Shown here: in pieces, positions 1-6,712 of the stretch
Numbering within the stretch: position 1 is the stretch's first letter
Layout of the letters: each line of letters begins with the position of its first letter
Assembly: GCA_900548115.1 (NCBI GenBank)
Contig: URJL01000038.1
Span: forward strand, 1 to 20,784
DNA length: 20,784 nt
DNA from: an uncultured Eubacteriales bacterium
Lineage (GTDB): Bacteria; Bacillota; Clostridia; Oscillospirales; CAG-382
Reading direction: 5' to 3'
Notes under the pieces: generated by a model
What the model saw: only the letters and a program-made list of their open reading frames with translations
Databases searched by the model: none
What the model was told of the DNA's origin: nothing
Program-made: the position numbers and the translations under genes

Positions 1-115
1 GCGTGTTGCCCGCACAGCCGCCCGCAAATTCCACCGATTTGACACGGTCGCCCTCGGTTTCGACCCGAATGGCGCGGGAGCAGGTGCCGCTTGTTTTGTA
101 TGTGATGGTTGCCAT
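1..115 (-). CDS. TSCPD-domain protein (TIGR03905-like), N-terminal part
   Basis: Reading leftward from an ATG at 115, the first 38 codons encode MATITYKTSGTCSRAIRV followed by a stretch ending GGCAGNT, after which the gene leaves the window. The pattern TYKTSGTCSR...V...V.F.GGCAGN is characteristic of the short (about 80-90 aa) TSCPD-domain proteins of the TIGR03905 type, common in Clostridia. These share a Cys-rich domain with the C-terminus of some ribonucleotide reductases and have no established function. Two of the family's conserved cysteines (TCSR and GGCAG) are present. A ribosome site (GGAAGGAAAG) lies just upstream of the ATG and a good promoter lies about 95-120 nt upstream. The family call is firm for so short a piece; the role is unknown. 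Confidence 0.8.
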   Translation of the reverse strand, partial: MATITYKTSGTCSRAIRVETEGDRVKSVEFAGGCAGNT

Positions 116-189
116 GTTCTTTCCTTCCCTTTCGAATCCGAAGCTTATAAAAGCCGATTCCGGTTGTTCCGAGCCGCCCGCAAAGAGGG

Positions 190-208
190 GTACAACTCAA
201 TATTGTAC
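190..208. promoter_or_regulatory. Operator-like palindrome at the TSCPD promoter
   Basis: A perfect inverted repeat, GTACAA, 7 nt, TTGTAC, lies immediately downstream of the -10 and would cover the transcription start of the minus-strand TSCPD gene. Position and symmetry suit a repressor site. No regulator can be assigned. Confidence 0.4.
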
Positions 209-237
209 AGTATAGCATAAAAATTTCAAAAACTCAA
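209..237 (-). promoter_or_regulatory. Sigma-A promoter of the TSCPD gene
   Basis: On the minus strand there is a -35 TTGAGT (232-237) and a -10 TATACT (209-214) separated by 17 nt, with a TG one base before the -10 (extended -10). It points at the gene starting at 115, giving a leader of roughly 85-90 nt. Confidence 0.75.
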
Positions 238-424
238 CCCTTTTCGCCTTATTCCCGCTTTGTTGTGTGAATTTTTTGCGGCGGCGGTAAAGATGCATAT
301 GCTCTCCGGGCGCTGCGGTTATGATCCCGAAATTCGGGCGCGACGATCCGGCAAAAAAGCATCCTTGTCTTGTCCCGTATTGGGATCTTCCGCCGAAGGA
401 ACAGGAAAAAGAGGATGATTAAGC
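238..424. other. Gene-free stretch before the TIR-LRR gene
   Basis: No convincing coding frame is visible on either strand. The stretch must hold the promoter for the rightward genes, but I see no -35/-10 pair good enough to name. A Shine-Dalgarno-like AGAGG occurs near 411. Confidence 0.5.
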
Positions 425-467
425 TTGACAAAAGCGAAAGAAAGGAAGATAATAGATAGGAACAAAA

Positions 468-1304
468 ATGTCAGAAAAGATATTCCCGAAAACACCGAAG
501 GGTATGTTGAGAGGCAGACCAAGTTTGAGGCATATACCGGGAAAGAGCCGTATTTGTTTGTCCGCTGTTCGCACCGTGACACCGCAAAGGTCTATCCCGT
601 TTTGGATGCGCTGTATGAGTGCAAATACCGCTTGCGGTACGACGAATCCTGCGAGACGGGAAACGATTTCCACGATGAATTGCGTATGCGGATCGAAAAT
701 GTGGAGGCGGTTCTTTTATTGCCGCTCGTTGACACAGATATCGCTTCCGGCGACCGTGTCTGCCATCAGCAACGCACCTTTTCGCGGATGTGAGTCGCTC
801 AAATCCATTCGGGTCAGCAGCCGAAACAAAAATTACAAGTCCGAACCCAACAAACGCGAGGGAAACGACCATGTTTTGTTCAACAAAAACAAATCGGTCG
901 TTATCGCCTATCCCGCCGGCAGCCGAGAAGTTCAGTACGATATTCCGGACAGCGTAACCGTGATCAGCGACCGGGCTTTTTGTGAATGTAAAAAATTGAA
1001 TCGCATCACGATTCCGGACAGCGTTCATGAAATCGGCGAAGGTGCTTTTTGCAACTGCGCTTTGTTGGACGAGGTCGAGATTCCGGACAGTGTTACGGCG
1101 ATTGACGATTGTGCTTTCCGAGGATGTATAAGCCTTGAAAAAGTGATCATCCCGAGCAGCGTCGTCGAGTTGGGATGGGGACTTTTTGACGGATGCGAAA
1201 GCTCGATCACCGTGTATTGCGATGAAGGCTCTGCCATACAGGCTTATTGTCACCGCAACGGAATTCGCGAAGCGAGAATATCGGAAAAGGAAAATGATGG
1301 ATGA
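468..1304 (+). pseudogene. Decayed TIR-domain / leucine-rich-repeat (BspA-type) protein
   Basis: Two frames together spell one gene. From ATG 468 the frame gives MSEK. One base is then missing in the A-run at 475-478, and in the next frame (open from a TTG at 425 to a stop at 793) it continues DIPENTEGYVERQTKF, then a TIR domain start: EPYLFVRCSHRD, KVYPVLDALYECKYRLRYDE, IENVEAVLLL. The TIR domain stops after about half its usual 130 residues. Near 715-725 coding returns to the first frame with BspA-type (LRR_5) repeats such as SLTQISLPATVSAI and IPDSVTVISDRAFCECKKL, in four or more units, ending at the TGA 1302-1304. The conserved VSYSH and RVWYD-like motifs have decayed to VRCSH and RLRYD. 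TIR domains act as NADases or signalling modules and BspA repeats as ligand-binding modules. The ATG at 468 has an AGGAAC site. An open LRR-only product from 468 to 1304 remains possible, but its first 80 or so residues are out-of-frame noise. Confidence 0.7.
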
Positions 1305-2440
1305 ATGCATCGGTTAACAACGAAAAAACACAAAATAAGGTTGGCGCCTTTGTGCGAAAAAATGCGGTCATGTGCATTGCTTTCGCGGCGGCGGTCATTA
1401 CCGGAATCTTTATCCCGATCGATCGGGAATATGCGGGTTATTTCGATTACAAAACGCTGACCTGTCTTTTCTGTGTATTGGCGGTCGTCTGCGCTCTGAA
1501 AAACATACATTTCTTTTATATGCTGGCGCGCAAGGTGGTACAGCTTTTCAAAACGGCGCGGATGAGCATTCTGGCACTGGTCTACATTACGTTTATCGGT
1601 TCGATGCTGATTGCCAACGACATGGCTCTTTTGACGTTTTTGCCGCTCGGCTACTTTGTTCTGACGACGACAAAAAAAGAAAAATACATGGCGTTTACGT
1701 TCATTATGCAGAACATTGCCGCCAACCTCGGCGGAATGCTGACGCCCTTCGGCAATCCTCAGAACCTGTATCTGTATACAAAATACGAGATCCCGAACGG
1801 CGAATTCATGGCGATCATGGCACCTCCGTTTGTCCTTTCCGTGGCGATCATCACGATATGCTGCATCCTTTTCGTAAAACCGGAGCCGCTCGACCTGCCG
1901 GATGAAAAGATCGTTCTGAATCCGGAAAAGACGGTTTTGTATCTTTTGCTGTTTGCACTTTCGATCGGGATCGTTTTCCGCGGAATACCGTATTGGATCG
2001 GTCTTATCGTGATTCCGCTGACGCTTTTGTTTGTTGACCGAAAAGCGCTGGAGGATGTGGATTACGGGCTTTTGTTTACCTTCGTGTTTTTCTTTATTTT
2101 TGCCGGAAACATGGCGCGTATCGAGGCGGTCCGCAATTTGTTTTCCGCTCTTTTGAACAAAAGCACGCTTCTTTTCAGCGTCTTGTCCTGCCAGGTTATC
2201 AGTAATGTTCCGTCGGCTATATTGCTCTCGCAGTTTACCGAAAATTACAGAGAATTGTTGGAGGGCGTCAATATCGGCGGCGTCGGAACGCTGATCGCTT
2301 CTCTTGCGAGTCTCATCACCTTTCGCGAGTATGTAAAGCACAACCCGGGAAAAACGGGATATTATATCCGTATGTTCTCGTTGTTCAATTTTTCTTTTCT
2401 GATCCTGCTTACGGGCTTTATGTATTGGATCGGTGCGTAA
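1301..2440 (+). CDS. Ion-transporter-superfamily permease (SLC13/CitMHS-like)
   Basis: A 379-aa integral membrane protein with about ten hydrophobic segments. It belongs to the ion transporter superfamily (SLC13, CitM, ArsB/NhaD relatives). The signature re-entrant loop is visible as NIAANLGGMLTPFGNPQNLYLY (in two parts: NIAANLGGM and LTPFGNPQN). A second symmetric loop, CQVISNVPSAILLSQF, follows in the C-terminal half, matching the two-repeat fold. Members move organic anions such as citrate or dicarboxylates, or oxyanions, with a cation; the substrate here cannot be read. At 379 aa it is on the short side for the family. Its ATG overlaps the stop of the preceding LRR gene (ATGA), with AAAAGGA about 12 nt before, so translation is probably coupled. 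The lipoprotein gene follows after 29 nt. Confidence 0.8.
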   Translation: MNASVNNEKTQNKVGAFVRKNAVMCIAFAAAVITGIFIPIDREYAGYFDYKTLTCLFCVLAVVCALKNIHFFYMLARKVVQLFKTARMSILALVYITFIGSMLIANDMALLTFLPLGYFVLTTTKKEKYMAFTFIMQNIAANLGGMLTPFGNPQNLYLYTKYEIPNGEFMAIMAPPFVLSVAIITICCILFVKPEPLDLPDEKIVLNPEKTVLYLLLFALSIGIVFRGIPYWIGLIVIPLTLLFVDRKALEDVDYGLLFTFVFFFIFAGNMARIEAVRNLFSALLNKSTLLFSVLSCQVISNVPSAILLSQFTENYRELLEGVNIGGVGTLIASLASLITFREYVKHNPGKTGYYIRMFSLFNFSFLILLTGFMYWIGA

Positions 2441-2469
2441 AAAAGTAACGAAAATAAGGAGCTTGAAGT

Positions 2470-2802
2470 ATGCGTAAAACCATTCTGTCCGTTTGTGCGG
2501 CCATTCTTTTGCTTGTGTGCGTGTCTTGCTCGTCCGCACGTTCGCTTGTCGGAACATGGAGCAGCGAGACCACGCTTTTGGGGGTCTCGACCGAAACGAG
2601 ATACACTTTTCGGTCGGACGGCACCGGAACCATTGCCAATGTTGTGAACCTTGACTTCACCTACAAAACGTCGGGAGATACATTGTACGTAACAACATCG
2701 GTGCTCGGGGTGGAAACGACACAAAAATACACGTTTTCCATCAAGGGCAGCACCCTTACACTCAACGGCGATTATGAAACGATTTCTTTGACAAAGCAAT
2801 AA
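2470..2802 (+). CDS. Small lipoprotein, DUF5640/lipocalin-like
   Basis: A 110-aa protein. Residues 1-20 form a lipoprotein-type signal (MRKTILSVCAAILLLVCVSC), with Cys20 the likely lipidated residue; the -3 position is Cys, so the lipobox is not perfect. The mature part has LVGTWSSE, then YTFRSDGTGTI, FTYKTSGDTLYV and KYTFSIKGSTLTLNG. This is the alternating strand pattern of small lipocalin-like or DUF5640-type proteins of Clostridia, whose function is unknown. It should sit on the outer face of the membrane. AAGGAG lies at a good distance before the ATG. It is the third gene of the rightward run and is followed closely by a strong terminator. Confidence 0.7.
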   Translation: MRKTILSVCAAILLLVCVSCSSARSLVGTWSSETTLLGVSTETRYTFRSDGTGTIANVVNLDFTYKTSGDTLYVTTSVLGVETTQKYTFSIKGSTLTLNGDYETISLTKQ

Positions 2803-2819
2803 GACGAAACAAAAGACGA

Positions 2820-2857
2820 AAAAATCCCCGCAAAGAATTCTCTTTGCGGGGATTTTT
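2820..2857. terminator. Bidirectional intrinsic terminator
   Basis: A perfect stem of about 17 bp (AAAATCCCCGCAAAGA pairing with TCTTTGCGGGGATTTT around an ATTC loop) has A-rich and T-rich ends on both sides. It lies between convergent genes (lipoprotein and galM) and can serve both. Confidence 0.9.
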
Positions 2858-2878
2858 TCACGCCTGTCCGTTCGAAAT

Positions 2879-3907
2879 TTAAGAAAAACGGAACAGGGTG
2901 GTCTTATCGAATTTTTCGTATTTTTTCAGGATCGCCTCGCCATGGTTGGGACTGTCGGGAGGAAACTGTGTTTCAAGGCAGAGGGCATTGCGGGGAATTT
3001 GCTTTACGCCGCCCTTGAAATCGATGGGGCAGTTCATAAAGTTGCCGGTATAAAGCTGAACGCCGGGGCAGTCGGTATAAACGGTCATGGTAAGATCGTT
3101 TCCCTTTAAAACGGCGGCGGTATAAAGCGTTTTTCCGTCAAACGGAATCGGCTCGTCGCGGCGCAGAATAAAGTTATGATCGTAACCGCCGCCGAGACGA
3201 AGCTGTTCGTCGTCGGCATTGATGTCGCGCCCGACCTCTTTTTCTTCGTTGAAATCAAACGGCGTTCCGGCGACGGGGCGAACCGCAATCGGAATCAGCT
3301 GTTCGTCGACCGCGGAAATGGCGTCGGCGGGAATGCGGAGCTTATGCGAAAGCACGCTTCCGCTATCATAGCCGTTCAGGTTAAAATAGGCGTGGTTGGT
3401 CATGTTCAAAACCGTGTCGGCATCGCTCTCGGCGGTGTAATGAATCGAAAAATCCTTTCCGCACAGCGTATACGTGACCGAAACGTCCAGATTCCCGGGG
3501 TATCCCTCTTCTCCGTCGGGGCTGAATAGGGTCAGCACCAGCTCTTCGCGGTCGGGTTTTACGACCTGCGTCACTTGGAAGACCTTGCGGTTGAAGCCCT
3601 CGTTTCCGCCGTGAAGATGCGTTATGCCCTTTTCGTTTTTGGCAAGGATATATTCTTTGCCGTTCAGCGTAAATTTTCCGTCGCGGATACGGTTGGCATA
3701 ACGCCCGATAATCGAGCCGTGATAGCCTTCGCCGTTTAATATATCCTCGACCGAGCCGTACGCGCACACAATTTCGCGCCCGTTTACGGTGAGACTGTGG
3801 AGGATTCCTCCGAGATTCAAAATCGTTGCACGGATGTATTCGTTTTCCAGAATATAGGAATAGACCGTCGTGCCGTCGGGCATGACGCCAAAGCGCTTTT
3901 TGATCAT
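2879..3907 (-). CDS. galM: Aldose 1-epimerase (mutarotase)
   Basis: A 342-aa protein of normal family length. It interconverts alpha and beta anomers of free aldoses such as galactose and glucose in the cytoplasm, the entry step of the Leloir pathway. Signature motifs appear in order: IGRYANRI, HLHGG (His97/His99), TNHAYFNL (His172), GGYDHNF (Asp243) and LETQFPP (Glu312). These match the substrate-binding and catalytic His, Asp and Glu residues known in GalM. There is no signal peptide. The ATG is preceded by AAAGGAGGT, which fixes the start. No other Leloir gene is adjacent. Upstream lies the stem-loop region at 4011-4427, and a shared terminator lies downstream. Confidence 0.95.
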   Translation of the reverse strand: MIKKRFGVMPDGTTVYSYILENEYIRATILNLGGILHSLTVNGREIVCAYGSVEDILNGEGYHGSIIGRYANRIRDGKFTLNGKEYILAKNEKGITHLHGGNEGFNRKVFQVTQVVKPDREELVLTLFSPDGEEGYPGNLDVSVTYTLCGKDFSIHYTAESDADTVLNMTNHAYFNLNGYDSGSVLSHKLRIPADAISAVDEQLIPIAVRPVAGTPFDFNEEKEVGRDINADDEQLRLGGGYDHNFILRRDEPIPFDGKTLYTAAVLKGNDLTMTVYTDCPGVQLYTGNFMNCPIDFKGGVKQIPRNALCLETQFPPDSPNHGEAILKKYEKFDKTTLFRFS

Positions 3908-4010
3908 AGCTCAAACCTCCTTTGCGGGTTGTTTTTTGGTTTATGTGAGTTTTGTTACGAGAGAAAAGCTGCCGTAACACTTTTTTGAGGGACGGAATTT
4001 TGGGTATGCT
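3908..4010. other. galM leader region
   Basis: This stretch holds the galM ribosome site and presumably its promoter. On the minus strand a TTGACA occurs at 4019-4024, but no good -10 stands 16-18 nt downstream, so I do not call a promoter. Transcription could also come through from the gene at 4400-6319. Confidence 0.35.
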
Positions 4011-4250
4011 CGGAATTATGTCAACTAAGCTTGCTTTTGCGCATCCGCCCATGTCTACGCATGGGCGGACGGACACATTTTGCCGCAGGCAAAATGTGTC
4101 TCAGAGGGACCCCAAAGCGATTGTAATCGCCGCGAGGGTCCCTCTCTTTGAGTGTCGCTTTGCGGCACTCAAATTCACTCCTCCTGCGCTCAGCGGACGC
4201 ACAAAGAGTTTCGCGCTCTGCGGAGCGCGAGTCGGGGCGCCGCCCCGACA
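4011..4250. repeat. Array of consecutive perfect stem-loops
   Basis: Six inverted repeats follow each other almost without gaps: TCCGCCCATG 4044-4053 with 4060-4069; GACACATTTTGCC 4072-4084 with 4088-4100; AGAGGGACCC 4103-4112 with 4136-4145, enclosing GCGATT/AATCGC (4117-4122, 4125-4130); TTTGAGTG 4147-4154 with 4166-4173; CGCGCTC 4212-4218 with 4223-4229; GTCGGGGC 4231-4238 with 4242-4249. Loops are mostly 3-7 nt. No strand has a U-tract after any of these stems, so they are not simple terminators. The left edge carries TTATGTCAAC (4016-4025), a motif repeated at 4314 and 12639. No coding frame looks real here. Confidence 0.75.
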
Positions 4251-4427
4251 CCCCGCAAGCCCTTTCAAAAAGGGCTTGACCCTAAACTTCATTCTCGGGT
4301 GCGCATCAAAATCTTATGTCAACATAACGTGGGTAGGTCAAATTTTATCGACATAACGATGGTAGTGTGAAAATGAATTCCGACCACCGGAATTCATTTT
4401 CACGGTAATCGCTCGCCGCAGGCGCAG
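4242..4427. repeat. Dispersed stem-loop repeat, copy 1
   Basis: This segment is homologous to 12571-12793. Shared blocks are a 20-bp identity beginning GCCCCGACACCCC (4242), a hairpin CAAGCCCTTT/AAAGGGCTTG (4256-4265, 4269-4278), a 30-bp block beginning TATGTCAACATAAC (4315-4344, one mismatch), a 16-bp-arm palindrome GTGAAAATGAATTCCG (4367-4382) with its complement at 4388-4403, and a terminal GCCGCAGGCGC mini-hairpin. The last 28 or so bases overlap the 3' end of the glutaminase-A-like gene and supply its stop codon. Confidence 0.85.
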
Positions 4428-6319
4428 GTGCCGAGGTGGTTGAGCATTTTCATAAACAGTCCGCCGATGACCGAGCGGTGTACAAAATGCTGATGGATCG
4501 CCGTTGTGGTGAAATACCAATCGGTCATCGGCACGCGCGAGGTCGTGTGATGGTAGGCTTTCCAAAGCGGCTCGACATAGCGCTCGAAATCGTCGTCGTC
4601 CTCCAGCATGGTCGCCGTCCAGACGATCCAGTCGGCTTTCGTGTAATCCGAACGGTTATCCAGCGGCATACCATAGGGATTGAAATGGCGGAAATTCGAG
4701 AAAAGCTCACTTTGCATGACCTCGGGCGGGAAAATTCCCGTTCCGAACACCTTGTCCCAAACGGCGTTGTATTTCATGCTGAAGGTGCCGGGACGGTCAA
4801 AGGCAAGACGGTAGCTTCCGTCGCCGTTCGCCGCACGCTTGCACCACGAAGCCGCCATTTTGCGCGCTTCGCTCATATATTCGTTGTATTTCTGCTTTTT
4901 GCCCGCAAGCTTTTGCAGGATCGCATACGAGGCGATACCCATAACGGCTTTAAGACTCAGATTGCAATTGTGCGCAAGATGTCCCGCAAAATCGTCGGTG
5001 CAAAGCTGATTTTCGGGGTCGTAGCCGTACCGTACAAGATATTTTACCCAAGTTTCCAAAATATCCGCATGCTCGGCGGAAAAATCGATATTTCCGTCGG
5101 CAAGCGCACAGGCGGCTTCCATGATCAGCATATTGCCGCATTCCTCGACCGGCATCTGCATTGCATGGATATACTCGTTTTTCTCGCGGTCAAGGCCGTA
5201 AACCTGTCCCGTGAGGAGCGGATACGTTCCCGCATCATGCGGCGCAAAGTCGAATTTCCACGCGTCGCTTTGCGCAAAACGGTAGATGGGGCGCATCATG
5301 CCGCGAACGAGTTCGGGATTATAAATCAAAAACAGCGGGACCGACGGATAGCTCACGTCCACCGTCGCGGCACAGCCGTTGGAGAAACATTCCTTCGAGG
5401 CGAAAAGAAGCTCGCCCTCTTCGGTCACGCCGAGCTTGTGTGCGGCAAACGCCTGACGGTAGGCAAGCTCGAGCATTTCGGCATATTTCTTGCCGCCGGC
5501 GCGAACGCCGTCGAGGAAAAGTCCCTCGGAAAACTGTTCGCAGGCAAGATAGGTCTCTTCATAGCCGTAAAGCGCTTCGGAAAGAGCTTCTTCGATGGTT
5601 TTTCCCTCGTGATTCCAAACCGAAGAAATCGGCTTGCCGAAGTAATTAAGGCTCTTTATGTCGTCGTAGGCAAAGAGCACCAGCGCTTCCTCGTGCGAGA
5701 GCGAAACGGTGATGCCGATTCGGCTCATATCGTCGTGAAAACTCAGCGTTTCGGCGTCCTCGCCGCAGGCGGCGAGATAAAAATAGCCCCAGTCGATGCG
5801 CACATCGTCACCCGAACGGTTTAGGACCTTTTGATCGGCATTGCCCATGCAGATACAAGCCATATCGGGAAGATCAACATCGGCGCATACAACATCCGAC
5901 TGCCCCGCGTGGTCGAGACACAGCTGCTCCGACGCGGTGATCGTGACCGAAACATCGTGCTTTTTGCCGTCGAGCGAAGAAGCCGAGAGACGCAGATACG
6001 AAACGGGGCGCGACAAAAGCGAAAGGTCGTCGGGCAGAAGCGGCGTGGTAAAGCAGAGCTTCAATTCGATCTTTTTCCCGCGGAAGGTATAGTAGGTCGA
6101 AAGCGCATTGTAGGTAAAATCGGTCTGCGTAAGCGTCGGTTCTTCGCCGAGTCCCATAAAGCGGAAAACTTCGCCGTCGACGGTCACGGTTCCGCGCAGG
6201 GCGTTGGGCTTTCCTGTCCAGTGCATGGTTTCGCTGTCATAAAGCTTTTCGGTCGGCGACCAGACGGAAAAATACGGGTCGACCGTGATCAGCGGTATTG
6301 CGGGCGGTCTCAATTTCAT
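4400..6319 (-). CDS. Glutaminase-A-like protein (DUF4964/DUF5127/DUF4965/DUF1793 architecture)
   Basis: A 639-aa protein. It opens LRPPAIPLITVDPYFSVWS, the DUF4964-type start of the family, followed by a beta-rich region (DUF5127-like, about 70-300). A helical region from about 310 (DUF4965/DUF1793 type) contains MQMPVEECGNML, DDFAGHLAHNCNLSLKA, YNAVWDKVFGTGIF and TDWYFTTTAIHQHFVHRSVIGGLF. These motifs are typical of the fungal GtaA glutaminase family and its many bacterial relatives, which form an (alpha/alpha) toroid like some glycosidases. The true bacterial substrate is unsettled. No signal peptide is seen, so it is probably cytoplasmic. AAAGGA precedes the ATG at 6319. Its last residues (ACGERLP) and stop come from the stem-loop repeat. 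The frame stays open far upstream of 6319, but only as the antisense of the next gene. Confidence 0.85.
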   Translation of the reverse strand: MKLRPPAIPLITVDPYFSVWSPTEKLYDSETMHWTGKPNALRGTVTVDGEVFRFMGLGEEPTLTQTDFTYNALSTYYTFRGKKIELKLCFTTPLLPDDLSLLSRPVSYLRLSASSLDGKKHDVSVTITASEQLCLDHAGQSDVVCADVDLPDMACICMGNADQKVLNRSGDDVRIDWGYFYLAACGEDAETLSFHDDMSRIGITVSLSHEEALVLFAYDDIKSLNYFGKPISSVWNHEGKTIEEALSEALYGYEETYLACEQFSEGLFLDGVRAGGKKYAEMLELAYRQAFAAHKLGVTEEGELLFASKECFSNGCAATVDVSYPSVPLFLIYNPELVRGMMRPIYRFAQSDAWKFDFAPHDAGTYPLLTGQVYGLDREKNEYIHAMQMPVEECGNMLIMEAACALADGNIDFSAEHADILETWVKYLVRYGYDPENQLCTDDFAGHLAHNCNLSLKAVMGIASYAILQKLAGKKQKYNEYMSEARKMAASWCKRAANGDGSYRLAFDRPGTFSMKYNAVWDKVFGTGIFPPEVMQSELFSNFRHFNPYGMPLDNRSDYTKADWIVWTATMLEDDDDFERYVEPLWKAYHHTTSRVPMTDWYFTTTAIHQHFVHRSVIGGLFMKMLNHLGTCACGERLP

Positions 6320-6409
6320 ATAAAGAGATTCCTTTCTTAATATGTTAGTATACCGAATATCGGGATTGCGGATAGCCGACGTGTCCGTACAACAGGAAAC
6401 GTCACCTTC

Positions 6410-6437
6410 ATTATACACGTTTCGGGCGTTTTTGCAA
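6410..6437 (-). promoter_or_regulatory. Promoter of the glutaminase-A-like gene
   Basis: On the minus strand there is TTGCAA (6432-6437), a 16-nt spacer, then TATAAT (6410-6415), which is a consensus -10. The leader to the ATG at 6319 is about 85 nt. Confidence 0.75.
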
Positions 6438-6596
6438 GAGGATAGACGGGAAAACAAGAGAAAAGCGCAACGCAAAAACAGGAAATGTCTACGGGCGGCG
6501 CGTTCCGCGCGGAAAAAACGGCGCGCGGACAAAAACTCCTCCTCGCCGAAACACATGAAAAACAGACGAATTTGTATAAAATAACGAAAAAATATC

Positions 6597-6625
6597 TTGC
6601 TTTTTCCCCGTTTTTGTGATACAAT
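6597..6625 (+). promoter_or_regulatory. Promoter of the SLH/beta-helix gene
   Basis: TTGCTT (6597-6602), a 17-nt spacer and TACAAT (6620-6625), with TG one base before the -10 (extended -10). The leader to the ATG at 6713 is about 80 nt and contains three TTGCAA repeats. Confidence 0.8.
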
Positions 6626-6644
6626 TTCGGCATACGGCAAACAT

Positions 6645-6679
6645 TTGCAAAAACTTGCAAACAGAAAGAAAATTTGCAA
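6645..6679. promoter_or_regulatory. Cluster of TTGCAA motifs in the SLH-gene leader
   Basis: TTGCAA, a self-complementary hexamer, occurs at 6645-6650, 6655-6660 and 6674-6679, just downstream of the rightward transcription start. A fourth copy is the -35 of the leftward promoter (6432-6437). They could be a regulator's binding sites. The region is AT-rich, so chance is possible. Confidence 0.3.
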
Positions 6680-6712
6680 CACTTTTGACAAAAAGGGAAA
6701 GGAAAAAATCAG

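Noticed and set aside
425..1304. Programmed ribosomal frameshift joining TIR and LRR
   Set aside because: The A-run is only four bases, a second compensating shift would be needed, and half the TIR domain is missing at that second point. Gene decay or sequence error explains this better.
1250..2557. A 435-codon minus-strand frame
   Set aside because: It is antisense to the permease, with Arg/Gln/His-rich composition typical of the complement of a hydrophobic membrane protein.
4367..4403. Intrinsic terminator for the glutaminase-A-like gene
   Set aside because: The stem is perfect, but no U-tract follows on the minus strand, and the same element type recurs elsewhere with the same lack.
4011..4427. 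CRISPR array or tRNA cluster
   Set aside because: The hairpins differ in sequence and spacing, there are no repeated identical direct units with spacers, and no cloverleaf is visible.
4436..5824. A 462-codon plus-strand open frame
   Set aside because: It is antisense to the glutaminase-A-like gene, which has strong family motifs on the other strand.
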